Origin: Watersipora subatra | Lineage: Eukaryota; Bryozoa; Gymnolaemata; Cheilostomatida; Watersiporidae | Assembly: GCF_963576615.1 (NCBI RefSeq) | Contig: NC_088710.1 | Coordinates: forward strand, 17,479,877-17,543,876 | Length of the DNA: 64,000 nucleotides | Reading direction: 5' to 3' | Notes under the pieces: model-generated | Told to the model about the DNA's origin: nothing | The model's input: the letters and a program-made list of their open reading frames with translations, nothing else | Databases searched by the model: none | In this document: positions 35,501 through 36,482 of the stretch, piece by piece | How the letters are laid out: the number at the start of each line of letters is the position of its first letter | Position numbering within the stretch: position 1 is the stretch's first letter | Position numbers and translations under genes: made by a program

Positions 35501-36317
35501 CTCCCTCTCTTTTTCCCTCTCTCTCCCTCTCTCTCCCTATCTCTCTCTCATTCACTCTCTCTCCCTCTCCCTCCCTCTCTCTCTCTCCCTCTCTCTGTCT
35601 CTCCCTATCTCTCTCTCATTCACTCTCTCTCCCTCTCCCTCCCTCTCTCTCTCTCCCTCTCTCTGTCTCTCTCTCTCTCTCTCTTTCATTCACTTTCTCT
35701 CTTTTTCTTCTTGTCTCTTTGCTCTCTCTCTTCCTCTCTCCCTCTCTTCTTCTCTCCCTCTCTTTCTCTCTCCCTGTTTCTCTCTCAAATACGGTAGGAC
35801 AACTCAGTAGCCAACTAATCGGTGTTAGCCACAAATAATTTTAGTTTCGGCCAGAAAATCTTTTGTATCTAAACTTGTCTTAAGGCCATGAAAGGGTGGC
35901 AATTAAACTATGAGGTGGTTAATTGCTGGACCTAGGGCTCAGACCCTGAATGGCTTGGGCTGGGCTTTACAATGCACAAAGATTATAAAAAGCCTAGATG
36001 AGCCAAGAAAAGGCGAATGCCTGAAAATCTCACATTGTGCAGTTTATTACGTTTATTGCTCAATGAACGGTACCCATGTATATTTATGAAATATATATTC
36101 TCATTGCTTTGTACTCTAATGGTTTTATTCTTAGGAGCAAATAGAGAAACTTTGTCAGTTTTTTCACAGCTACTCAAAAGTTGATCACAAATAGCAGCGA
36201 GTAAATCTTACCTTCAGGTAGATGTTCTTTAGGAGATTTTGAGTTGATCACAATTATTCCTGCTGTGACACATATTAGCAGCACTAAAGTTTTGCATTTA
36301 GTGGGCTTCTGTGACAT
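2400..36317 (-). CDS. WSCD / sialate O-sulfotransferase-like gene, seven exons
   Basis: This gene encodes a predicted Golgi carbohydrate sulfotransferase that would transfer sulfate from PAPS. The seven exons are 36317-36212, 33389-33195, 7819-7609, 6261-6149, 5064-4884, 3821-3746 and 2519-2400. They sum to 1002 nt, or 333 codons plus stop, with GT-AG at every junction and consistent phases throughout. Exon 1 gives a short cytosolic tail and one membrane anchor. Exon 2 carries the PAPS 5'-phosphosulfate loop (GAPGSGNDW). Exon 3 carries KSHEP and the 3'-phosphate segment (LLLRHPYDAAFAE). Exon 5 carries KWLRHAKYWL and PVHVLIY, both typical of WSCD proteins. No WSC domains are present, unlike vertebrate WSCD1/2. 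Intron 2 (33194-7820) is 25.4 kb and holds the first Gypsy, the BEL and the Polinton-like elements. Exon 4 is the least certain. Family assignment is from recalled motifs, not a search. Confidence 0.8.
3746..3821 (-). CDS. Sulfotransferase-like exon 6
   Basis: This is a 76-nt exon between the acceptor CTGTTTCAG and the donor GTAGCA. It encodes RHCCVMNDT followed by TDLKRAPSAVDSYK. That matches the family pattern of a cysteine pair, a K-R motif and a D-x-Y/F motif just before the C-terminal helix. Phase 2 enters and phase 0 leaves. Confidence 0.7.
4884..5064 (-). CDS. Sulfotransferase-like exon 5 (HAKYWL / PVHVLIY)
   Basis: This 181-nt exon lies between TTTATTTTCAG and GTAAAT. It encodes KWLRHAKYWL, RKPVHVLIYNYLREN and EEVESMQRFFGYKF. 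These are the helix, the substrate-facing strand and the loop that precede the C-terminal PAPS contacts in WSCD-like sulfotransferases. It is the second most diagnostic exon after exon 3. Confidence 0.8.
5325..5427. repeat. 7-bp tandem repeat (ATACAGT)n
   Basis: There are about 14.7 uninterrupted copies of a heptamer inside intron 4. The purity suggests a young, length-variable microsatellite. Confidence 0.9.
6149..6261 (-). CDS. Sulfotransferase-like exon 4 (candidate)
   Basis: This is an open 113-nt stretch with a very strong donor (CAG|GTGAGT). The only acceptor phase that fits exon 3 is a weak one at TTTGAAG. It encodes a Lys/Ser-rich segment with no recognised motif. Phase arithmetic is exact on both sides, but the weak acceptor and low conservation make it the least certain exon. 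Confidence 0.5.
7068..7140 (-). mobile_element. tRNA-derived SINE head
   Basis: On the minus strand the sequence has an A-box-like GCCCAGTTGTTAGG and, at tRNA spacing, a B-box-like GAGTTTGAATCCC. It does not fold cleanly as a functional tRNA. Similar heads recur nearby, so a SINE is more likely than a tRNA gene. Confidence 0.5.
7306..7392 (-). mobile_element. Second tRNA-derived SINE head
   Basis: On the minus strand, TGGTCAACTGGTGCAGG (A-box-like) is followed by GAGTTCAAATCTT (B-box-like). It is diverged and lacks a clear tail or target duplication. Confidence 0.4.
7609..7819 (-). CDS. Sulfotransferase-like exon 3 (3'-phosphate-binding segment)
   Basis: This 211-nt exon lies between TTTGTTGCAG and GTATTG. 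It encodes CLFIKSHEPW and, about 20 residues on, AALLLRHPYDAAFAEAK. That is the K-x-HE and R-x-PYDA-x-x-AE signature of WSCD-type sulfotransferases. The distance from the exon 2 phosphosulfate loop after splicing (about 48 residues) is what the family shows. Confidence 0.85.
8005..8266 (-). repeat. Gypsy-1 3' LTR
   Basis: This 262-bp LTR begins TGTTATG and ends CATGACA on the plus strand. It is collinear with 12619-12880 apart from one seen C/T difference near 8193. Confidence 0.95.
8280..12485 (-). CDS. gag-pol: Gypsy-1 Gag-Pol polyprotein, 1401 aa
   Basis: This is a single fused Gag-Pol frame with no stop or frameshift. Residues 1-75 form a Gln/Glu-rich coiled coil. Gag core follows to about 260, with two CCHC knuckles at 295-308 and 315-328. 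Other domains are an aspartic protease (DTGA, 369), a reverse transcriptase with YLDD at 665-668, and RNase H with D813, E855 and D880. The integrase has HHCC zinc ligands (H1041, H1044, C1074, C1077) and the D1105-D1159-E1195 triad with D-x35-E spacing. All catalytic residues are present, so the copy may be competent. Fusion of gag and pol in one frame means no recoding is needed. The start at 12485 is the first ATG after the 133-nt leader. Confidence 0.95.
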   Translation of the reverse strand: MAEVADLIKLMQKQQEDQRQQQEEHRKQQEEHRQQQHEEFKQQQEEYRRQQDERMEENKKLMELLLQNLQRKQETAATAVPAFPGFDPTAELLTDYIDRFNTFIAANSIHQDKIAGTFFTNQQPTLYKQLSNMAAQLSTPKQINDLNMDEILEFLKDQYDRKRFIVRERYKYWSDMQRKPGETIQELAARIRQDATTCAFIDITDPLDEALRTRFICSVNNEAVLKSLFKVKDNELNFNKAIQVAQETEEAAKVAKETVYGNSSKVNKVAQQKSRYKPIQKNNFTPDKQKEGKLCYRCDRTNHTANDCRFKAATCNFCSKQGHIERACKKKKSSAAEKPVKMIECTSTKMVKLAENIKLEGDNFTLELDTGACDNFICKSIWEKLGKPNLKPTTVNYKSASGHLIETLGRCELTAQLDAQKEVRLPFVISAVQDLNLLGRTAIQQLGISIDDKLQQNLVSTITENQPDGRLQIKCKEMCKEFPKIFKDELGCLKNFELEINFKPSTKPVFCRPRPVPIALTEELNQAYEAGVAKGIWEPTQFNQYGTPVVPVRKSTTGQAAGKIRVCGDYSKTINNQLETHRKPIPLPEDLIRKLGGGYCYTKIDLADAYNQILLAPESQRRLALSTHRGVLLQKRLPFGISSAPGYFQEIMEQLTQDLPGVAVYLDDILVSGANAESHLQNLRRLLQRLEERGLRCRKDKCCFAQPTVEYLGHKLTSKGITKGKKADAVQQMPVPTDLTQLRSFLGATQFYSKFIPNLSQLTGPLHKLTRKGETWKWGTEQEKSFNKLKDMLSTDSVLAHFNPDLDIGISCDASETGLGAVLFHRYPDGSERPIANVSKTLTSTQRKYGQIQKEALSIIFALKKYHQYLYGRRFILVTDHRPLLTLLGPTKGVPALAANRLARWALVLNQYDYTIEYRSTQHHQNADVLSRLPVGPDKEFDAREDEDDVDTVCTIHTIGQQLNSTDYNVLAKETKKDPTLATVMRYTAEGWPGNKEMKETQLSLFHKISDSLSITEGCLLYGNRVVIPVKLQQEVLKILHLGHFGRERMKKLARTAVYWPRIDSDIEETSRQCTACAEHQKLPQKYPIHPWMLPEKPWSRLHLDHAVNFMGSQWLVMIDAYSKYPCIHRTSSTSTRATTDILEEIFAHFGYPHTIVTDNATSFTSGEFQQWCQERSIVHLTGAPYHPATNGAAERLVQSFKQAMKKSSLSPKSALQQFLMHYRRTPLPTGYSPSQLLNGRQMRCKIDTLLPSPAHIAQFHQSREVNRSAEKTVSKIHSYNLGAPCYALYHGPKRNRQPRWVPAIVTKIYGTRSLNVKVVPKGPTWRRHVEQLRPRYSTEEDQDPGDKPDITEETKLQLPAPTTVTEQPPSRRRPRNPRLPDGDEYSRDKPRRSKRTRKNL
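12619..12880 (-). repeat. Gypsy-1 5' LTR
   Basis: This 262-bp LTR is the promoter-bearing copy for the minus-strand element. It is followed inward by a leader with the TGGCGAC primer-binding site. Confidence 0.95.
12965..13019 (+). repeat. 55-bp direct repeat flanking BEL, left copy
   Basis: A 55-bp sequence beginning CTTTACGAAAACTATACCCG and ending CATTACCCATAAC directly abuts the left LTR of the BEL element. An identical copy lies at 31322-31376. BEL elements normally make about 5-bp target duplications. Confidence 0.85.
13020..13444 (-). repeat. BEL 3' LTR, rearranged to a palindrome
   Basis: This 425-bp LTR begins TGTAGAG and ends CCTACA on the plus strand. Its outer blocks match the 509-bp 5' LTR. 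The middle is replaced by an inverted copy of its own U3 end, so 13055-13444 is a near-perfect inverted repeat centred near 13270. A short block (CTGTAGAAGGCAGCCAG to TAATTATT) is also duplicated by the centre. Confidence 0.9.
13578..14231 (-). pseudogene. pol: BEL integrase C-terminal half
   Basis: The segment contains SHQGGAMERMIRSVR, which supplies the catalytic glutamate and the standard BEL integrase C-terminal half. It continues to LKKGDIVIV-like and GRVTE motifs. It lies one base out of frame with the upstream pol segment (14225-15808). The break is in an A-rich run near 14255-14262. Confidence 0.85.
14225..15808 (-). pseudogene. pol: BEL pol: RNase H region and integrase N-terminal half
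   Basis: The segment begins with the BEL/Pao signature DPMGLISPLVLKGK. It runs through the RNase H-like region to the integrase zinc ligands (H-x3-H, then CVGC) and the first catalytic aspartate (GIDTFGPYYV). The second catalytic position reads YCGNGTNF, where the family has aspartate before NGT or CGT, so glycine probably inactivates the integrase. It ends at a frameshift near 14255. Confidence 0.85.
15821..16351 (-). pseudogene. pol: BEL reverse transcriptase, central part
   Basis: The segment contains FYVDDGVTS, the RT catalytic box. An in-frame TAA at 15821-15823 separates it from the next pol segment, where the family usually reads a serine codon before IYDP. Upstream it is in frame with 16388-16762 across an in-frame TGA. 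Confidence 0.85.
16388..16762 (-). pseudogene. pol: BEL reverse transcriptase, N-terminal part
   Basis: The segment contains KRKLRVVFDASSK and SLNDMLLPGPD, the conserved BEL RT N-terminal motifs. A TGA at 16388-16390 ends it. A one-base frameshift near 16730 separates it from the Gag-protease frame upstream. Confidence 0.85.
16698..18740 (-). pseudogene. gag: BEL Gag (DUF1759-like), zinc knuckles and protease
   Basis: The 680-codon frame includes a Gag core (FEGNVLEFNDWEVDLDSYF), three cysteine knuckles (CICC, CFKCLEHGHRSKGC, CMKC) and a retropepsin-like region with YALLDNISDACYVS. The usual D-S/T-G triad reads DNI. Related BEL families also vary here, so inactivity is not certain. The frame is separated from the upstream coiled-coil by a 2-base slip in a GA microsatellite near 18775. 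Confidence 0.85.
18740..19123 (-). pseudogene. gag: BEL Gag N-terminal coiled coil, 3' fragment
   Basis: This is a coiled-coil-rich Gag segment (QTCVDLLSTYYSHSI ... EELQLREAQQKIAEANREIEEQ). It continues from the 29710-30034 fragment on the other side of the nested element. It ends at a stop overlapping the next ATG, after slippage in the GAGAGAGAGA run. Confidence 0.8.
19241..19563 (+). repeat. Left terminal inverted repeat
   Basis: This 323-bp repeat begins AGGAATTGTGGG, and its complement is at 29380-29702 with about five mismatches. It is much GC-richer than the interior. A 20-bp segment (AGGAATTGTGGGAAGGATG) occurs twice near its outer end. The left side continues another 117 bp (19124-19240) with no partner on the right. 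Confidence 0.9.
19580..20464 (+). CDS. Threonine-rich secreted-type protein, element cargo
   Basis: This 294-residue protein is the only plus-strand gene in the element. It starts 17 bases inside the left TIR. Residues 13-31 are hydrophobic and look like a signal peptide. Residues 45-99 carry four cysteines (45, 78, 88, 99). From 121 on there are two tandem copies of a Thr-rich module (121-204 and 205-276). Each copy opens RSTIRTTH, continues through Thr runs, then NLKENIT, a LYNP motif and EREYGNESFSV, with N-glycosylation sequons. It looks like a mucin-like surface or secreted glycoprotein. Attachment or host interaction is only a guess. I do not recognise the family. Confidence 0.7.
   Translation: MKSLYRKLDDIIQISPILFISFGFFSVNGEFLRNIIQLEHNPSDCTYGIASYEIIQRLGITERLVQWANPSSRLARYCVGNSARSRFCGRRALPIKFVCHHPHFEENNGRFTAPINTSTTRSTIRTTHTSRIPTTTTTTLASTIPTTTTTTLDTIILASGITTLPSFENLKENITNIPFVPTTSRLYNPNNEEREYGNESFSVERSTIRTTHISTIPTNIATTDVTTIPVSRMTTQTSSENLKENITDILFIPRALRLYNPSNKEREYGNESFSVDKLQDVEIFYHNHMLLLKL
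20465..20670. other. Convergent 3' ends
   Basis: This AT-rich spacer lies between the plus-strand Thr-rich gene and the minus-strand cysteine gene. It holds an AATAAAATATAAA stretch near 20560 usable as a poly(A) signal and a 13-base A run near 20641. There is no gene. Confidence 0.6.
20671..21310 (-). CDS. Three-exon gene with duplicated C-x-CG...DGLAQC motif
   Basis: The exons are 21310-21183, 21068-20895 and 20800-20671. Both introns (114 and 94 nt) begin GTAAGTA and end TTAAACAG. Splicing gives an exact 143-codon frame ending TAG. The protein has two copies of one unit: SCTCGYVYDGLAQCVHW in exon 1 and SCKCGQDVYDGLAQC in exon 2. Each unit is followed by an acidic/Lys-rich linker. The introns also resemble each other, so an exon plus its intron was duplicated. 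The CxC...C spacing suggests a small zinc-binding fold, by inference. It lies downstream of a TATA box (21378-21386) and the TTTCGCGAAA array, so it may be an early or regulatory gene. I do not recognise the family. Confidence 0.75.
21378..21386 (-). promoter_or_regulatory. TATA box for the cysteine-motif gene
   Basis: On the minus strand TATATAAAG lies about 70 bases before the ATG at 21310 and about 80 bases downstream of the palindrome array. Its position fits a start site near 21350. Confidence 0.55.
21466..21845. repeat. Array of 18 TTTCGCGAAA palindromes
   Basis: There are eighteen perfect copies of the 10-bp palindrome TTTCGCGAAA in 380 bp. They are spaced about 14-15 bp centre to centre within clusters of two to four. 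Clusters are separated by an AT spacer (TATATATTATATAGTCAAC), giving a higher-order period of 84 bp that shortens to 52 at the right. The motif resembles a symmetric E2F-type site. Regularly spaced identical palindromes are also typical of replication-origin iterons. The array lies between two outward-pointing TATA boxes (21378-21386 minus, 21907-21914 plus). Confidence 0.95.
21907..21914 (+). promoter_or_regulatory. Plus-strand TATA box right of the palindrome array
   Basis: TATATAAG lies 62 bases right of the last palindrome. With the minus-strand TATA at 21378-21386 it makes the array look like a bidirectional control region. Confidence 0.4.
21915..22406 (+). other. Noncoding 490-bp stretch, possible untranslated transcript
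   Basis: This region is less AT-rich than the element around it. ATGs are closed after a few codons in all frames. It follows a plausible TATA box and contains a good donor (CAGC|GTGAGT near 22290). It may encode a noncoding RNA, the remnant of a lost gene, or origin DNA. I see no Pol III boxes good enough to call. Confidence 0.35.
22407..22975 (-). pseudogene. Adenain-like cysteine protease (virion maturation), frameshifted
   Basis: The gene starts with ATG at 22975, overlapping the end of the capsid gene (TAAGGATG). After about 20 codons the frame shifts by one base in a six-A run at 22914-22919. The remaining 160 codons stay open to TAA at 22407-22409. That part has the Ulp1/adenain layout: GEHWIGV with the catalytic His (about 22819), an acidic residue in YFDSTGRDP, Gln (about 22678), and seven residues later the catalytic Cys in STTCGDYC (about 22657). 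Such proteases cut capsid precursors in adenoviruses and Polintons. It is the last gene of the minus-strand cluster. The shift may be mutation or a homopolymer sequencing error. Confidence 0.8.
22978..24322 (-). pseudogene. Major capsid protein (double jelly roll, F54H12.2-like), frameshifted
   Basis: The gene starts at 24322 and reads about 230 residues. It then shifts by one base in a six-C run (23633-23638 on the plus strand), just after a glycine run. The second segment continues to the stop at 22978. Overall there are about 448 codons. Recognisable family segments are SVEHGYYSELGPSRL, an IEIPGDVDHYIDLSNSYL strand, FERFLIPG-like YLIPGLNCKLEL, HDGENGSYNRNPFKFGHYDV and GLPFGKRYTPNF near the C-terminus. 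These match invertebrate capsid proteins annotated F54H12.2-like (recalled, not searched). It would form the trimeric hexon-type shell unit. It is preceded by the pX-like gene and followed by the protease. Confidence 0.85.
24396..24779 (-). CDS. pX-like basic virion protein
   Basis: This 127-residue protein has a Gly-rich PYKG-x-RVMGNGRLSGIF segment, an amphipathic helix (KKLAKAVAPLAKKTAI), an acidic patch and a Lys/Arg-rich tail (KPAKRRRKA). This layout matches Polinton/adintovirus proteins likened to adenovirus pX and pVI, which bind DNA or membranes inside the virion. The start overlaps the penton-like stop (ATGA at 24776-24779). The frame is intact. Confidence 0.7.
   Translation of the reverse strand: MNSILIPYTPEDSKNFYIQYYTSNQTGNGGLTPYKGKRVMGNGRLSGIFKKLAKAVAPLAKKTAISLGKKGLDAASNYLNNMVETPKEEEEETDEVVIPRVRKPGKRKLNNRSKPAKRRRKATPNIF
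24776..25537 (-). pseudogene. Penton-like minor capsid protein with one in-frame stop
   Basis: The N-terminal part (25537-25289) has FITLPSDASFSDFPKNTNSNF and GQWEVALKDISF, the family's characteristic opening. After a TGA at 25286-25288 the same frame continues without another stop to 24776. The rest includes NYGFTSLYVYSSIV, VGDANVRLLRVVPV and a C-terminal VPFDGGKVILTVHFRKK. The total is 253 codons plus the internal stop, shorter than some relatives. CGA-to-TGA is the simplest origin of the stop. The product would form the vertex (penton) of the particle. Confidence 0.85.
25565..26623 (-). CDS. Retrovirus-type integrase with chromodomain (F54H12.3-like)
   Basis: This intact 352-residue integrase would insert the element's linear DNA. 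The rve core shows QADLMDV (D74), FQTDKGKEF (D134) and SIIEQFNKTLR (E169), giving a DDE triad with 34 residues between D134 and E169. The N-terminal region (1-60) has the family's LL-x-x-YY and GG-x-x-x-L motifs. Residues 311-352 form a chromodomain (RIEKILKSRKR ... EILVKWMGYPDSFNSWV), which could steer insertion to modified chromatin. The start overlaps the upstream 291-residue gene by 16 bases. Confidence 0.9.
   Translation of the reverse strand: MDDLLNEFYYTPDLTSSLGGARKLIEALRRKESEQEVRDWLSGEDAYTLHKQIKTKFRRRPTIVAGVGEQLQADLMDVKSHRAENDGITFLLTLIDVFSRKAWVEPLVNKSGILVAKVLKKVLDGTNYRVFQTDKGKEFNNRDVKKVLKENKVKWFTSENETIKASIIEQFNKTLRMKMYRFMTYSDERRYIDVLPQMVKAYNNTIHTTLGIKPNDVNYENQERIWNRIYENGEYSSDSTPKFNIDDYVRISKARTAFERGFTINWTVEVFQITEVLDFERPIIYKLRDLANEPVDGTFYEDELQKVKKPTFFRIEKILKSRKRGRTKEILVKWMGYPDSFNSWVNERDFVK
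26608..27483 (-). CDS. Conserved Polinton-type protein of unknown function
   Basis: This 291-residue, Ser/Lys/Glu-rich protein lies between the small capsid-associated genes and the integrase. Its N-terminus (FFLVSEDEYKR) is followed by a helical motif (MRQINNDNTISDYNKVNLYAAELQKFL). A disordered Pro/Ser/Glu stretch and a compact C-terminal region (KAKKLLEKLEKSGN ... RNLLERKFRVKD) ending RGKWTTY complete it. This helix-linker-terminal W layout recurs in proteins beside Polinton integrases as I recall. No enzymatic motif is visible. A virion scaffold or core phosphoprotein is possible. Confidence 0.65.
   Translation of the reverse strand: MSFPKYTKNFFLVSEDEYKRNQFKSQQDSKIINDGYSSSLRFNPIENPRVSKVKETRDRMRQINNDNTISDYNKVNLYAAELQKFLDEMKSIRSYPIQQSPTIRKPISMMSQTPSAPQNSKETLKKDTPELPEDNSSHDSTVLKESPKKEDTLSPPKLNEEEPSSKSSRSYSISSIVEDFGSKQDQTKAKKLLEKLEKSGNYDSLTGKITGSTGEIKPENLRNLLERKFRVKDRSIVSSPFSPSSFEKQFNLFEKIIKESNSNLSNKSKSNSNRSSSRKPYVGTRGKWTTY
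27499..27822 (-). CDS. Small helical protein, paralogue B
   Basis: This 107-residue protein aligns along its length with its upstream neighbour (27833-28201). Both share a helical N-terminus, an LL-x-IVK/CVK helix, LT-x-x-QY-x-x-LS, and KRKILQN-G versus KKQFLQK-G near the C-terminus. It lacks the neighbour's hydrophobic Gly/Leu tail and ends RGLLKRIIKPSLKLY. The pair looks like a tandem duplication in which this copy has changed its C-terminus. Confidence 0.65.
   Translation of the reverse strand: MDNSPLSKRMKKNRVILQILNSLTDELASSALPHMKEEVIRTLLEIVKNIIYGNVPLTKNQYHSLSQHKKELMNIIDENKPLKYKRKILQNGRGLLKRIIKPSLKLY
27833..28201 (-). CDS. Small helical protein with hydrophobic tail, paralogue A
   Basis: This 122-residue protein has a helical basic N-terminal domain. 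Its C-terminal Gly/Leu/Pro-rich hydrophobic segment (GGFLSALLGPIAGAIL, then PLLGGLF) ends in KPRKRR. Similar KGGFL...LLGG tails mark small proteins common in adenovirus-like and parvovirus-like particles and in Polintons. A membrane-active or core role is a guess. It precedes its paralogue with an 11-base gap. Confidence 0.65.
   Translation of the reverse strand: MAETKRIQRNLLTLLTLVGDSISSQHSIIKNAKTDLILAIIDCVKLLIKRKERLTDAQYKALSRQSTNIARLISAKTSNLEKKQFLQKGGFLSALLGPIAGAILPGLVEPLLGGLFKPRKRR
28202..28337. other. AT-rich spacer after the ATPase
   Basis: This short AT-rich spacer lies between the ATPase end and the ATG at 28201. I see no gene; it could hold the promoter of the small-protein pair. Confidence 0.5.
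28338..28960 (-). pseudogene. FtsK/A32-type genome-packaging ATPase, frameshifted near the end
   Basis: The gene starts at 28960. Walker A is GPTGSGKT (residues 23-30) and Walker B is WMIIDD (88-93), followed by a sensor-like SIFTIKQN segment. This is the Polinton/NCLDV packaging ATPase that drives DNA into the capsid. As read it stops after 174 codons. The family's C-terminal part (DATSSPYSF, then LDLRQETDD) is present in another frame down to TAA at 28338-28340. A one-base shift near 28481-28502 explains this. An intron there is unlikely because no GT-AG pair fits. Confidence 0.85.
29002..29340 (-). CDS. Small single-pass membrane protein
   Basis: This 112-residue protein has a Lys/Asp/Glu-rich N-terminal half and one strong hydrophobic segment (FFGPVLILLAITVASSLIEYFF). 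A 35-residue tail contains an N-glycosylation sequon (NAT). It is the first gene of the minus-strand cluster, 40 bases inside the right TIR. A TATA-like TATATAAA lies just before its ATG. Function is unknown. Confidence 0.6.
   Translation of the reverse strand: METIHKDNSKVYKSCEEEKDNTDGLVEDAVLLHKHFDNITKSTSKPLRQSLLQFFGPVLILLAITVASSLIEYFFIRITGEKMNATVNYVEVFFQNLMNNESVIFENISSSL
29380..29702 (+). repeat. Right terminal inverted repeat, outer end missing
   Basis: This is the complement of 19241-19563. It ends CCCACAATTCCT, and beyond that there is no counterpart of left bases 19124-19240. The next 23 bases (CTTATCAATGGACCTTACAA...) look like templated filler made of BEL target sequence. Confidence 0.9.
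29710..30034 (-). pseudogene. gag: BEL Gag N-terminus, 5' fragment
   Basis: The Gag start is at 30034 (MSEVGDAST). It is acidic, then RLRRKVKLSNIGRESRISELNLKL, then QYKLIDKV, where the frame runs into the nested element. The continuation (QTCVDLL) is at 19123 on the other side. The two fragments together define the Polinton-like insertion point. Confidence 0.8.
30365..30770. repeat. 61-bp minisatellite in the BEL leader
   Basis: There are about seven imperfect copies of a 61-62 bp unit with the core AGCTCTTGTGTTGCCTACAC and TGGCTGACTGGAGTTATC. They lie between the 5' LTR and gag. Tandem repeats in retroelement leaders are known, but I cannot tell whether this is original to the element. Confidence 0.85.
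30805..31313 (-). repeat. BEL 5' LTR
   Basis: This 509-bp LTR (TGTAGAG...CCTACA on the plus strand) is the intact reference for the rearranged left copy. Its inner ~290 bp (30837-31126) are absent from the left LTR. Confidence 0.9.
31322..31376 (+). repeat. 55-bp direct repeat flanking BEL, right copy
   Basis: This copy is identical over 55 bp to 12965-13019. It is separated from the right LTR by 8 bp (ATGGAATA). Confidence 0.85.
31377..33194. other. Rest of intron 2, right side
   Basis: This is intronic sequence of the sulfotransferase-like gene. It contains the 79-bp tandem repeat (32029-32640). No exon or other gene is seen. Confidence 0.5.
32029..32640. repeat. 79-bp tandem repeat containing a Helitron-like terminus
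   Basis: There are about eight copies of a 79-bp unit, including TTGGGCAATGCAGGGCCTAC, TGCTAGTAATACATAC and ATGCTTCACCTGTACAATA. The GGGCAATGCAGGG...CTAGT part resembles the hairpin plus CTAG|T terminus of Helitrons seen at 45645, 59209 and 61049. Confidence 0.85.
33195..33389 (-). CDS. Sulfotransferase-like exon 2 (PAPS loop)
   Basis: This 195-nt exon lies between ATATTTCAG and GTAAGT. After a stem region it encodes FPPQVVSGAPGSGNDWLLWL, the family's PPQ-(I/V)xS-x-PGSGNxW PAPS 5'-phosphosulfate loop. Phase 1 on both sides fits exon 1 and exon 3. Confidence 0.8.
34500..34640 (+). repeat. A/G-rich (polypurine) tract
   Basis: About 140 bases are almost entirely A and G on the plus strand. Confidence 0.8.
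35213..35788 (+). repeat. CT-rich (polypyrimidine) tract
   Basis: About 576 bases are almost only C and T on the plus strand, mostly TCTCTCTCCC variants. One internal block (TCTCCCTATCTCTCTCTCAT) is duplicated about 65 bp apart. Confidence 0.95.
36212..36317 (-). CDS. Sulfotransferase-like exon 1 (signal anchor)
   Basis: The first coding exon has 35 codons plus one base and the donor GTAAGA. It encodes a short basic N-terminus (MSQKPTKCK) and one hydrophobic segment (TLVLLICVTAGIIVI). This is a type II signal anchor, as expected for a Golgi sulfotransferase. Confidence 0.7.
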
Positions 36318-36416
36318 CAACTAAAATCCAATGCAGTTACAGCAGCATTATAAGAAACTCTACTTCTCAAGATCTAGTTGAGTATTGCTAGTGTTTAAAC
36401 AGTAGACGCAGAGGTG

Positions 36417-36482
36417 ATATATATATATATATATATTATATATATAGTTATATATATATATATATAGTTATATATATATACA
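36417..36482. repeat. TA-rich microsatellite upstream of exon 1
   Basis: (TA)n interrupted by TATAGTTATA lies about 100 bp upstream of the sulfotransferase-like start codon. It may abut the promoter, but no clear TATA box can be told apart from the repeat. Confidence 0.8.

Larger units (their letters stand above)
33390..36211 (-). other. Intron 1 of the sulfotransferase-like gene
   Basis: The intron holds a 140-bp purine tract (about 34500-34640) and a 576-bp pyrimidine tract (35213-35788). Nothing else is recognised. Long predicted proteins here (Lys/Glu or Ser/Leu/Pro only) are artefacts of simple sequence. Confidence 0.6.

Noticed and set aside
35133-35810. 225-codon Ser/Leu/Pro protein and opposing Arg/Glu proteins
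   Set aside because: These are translations of a CT/GA simple repeat, not genes.
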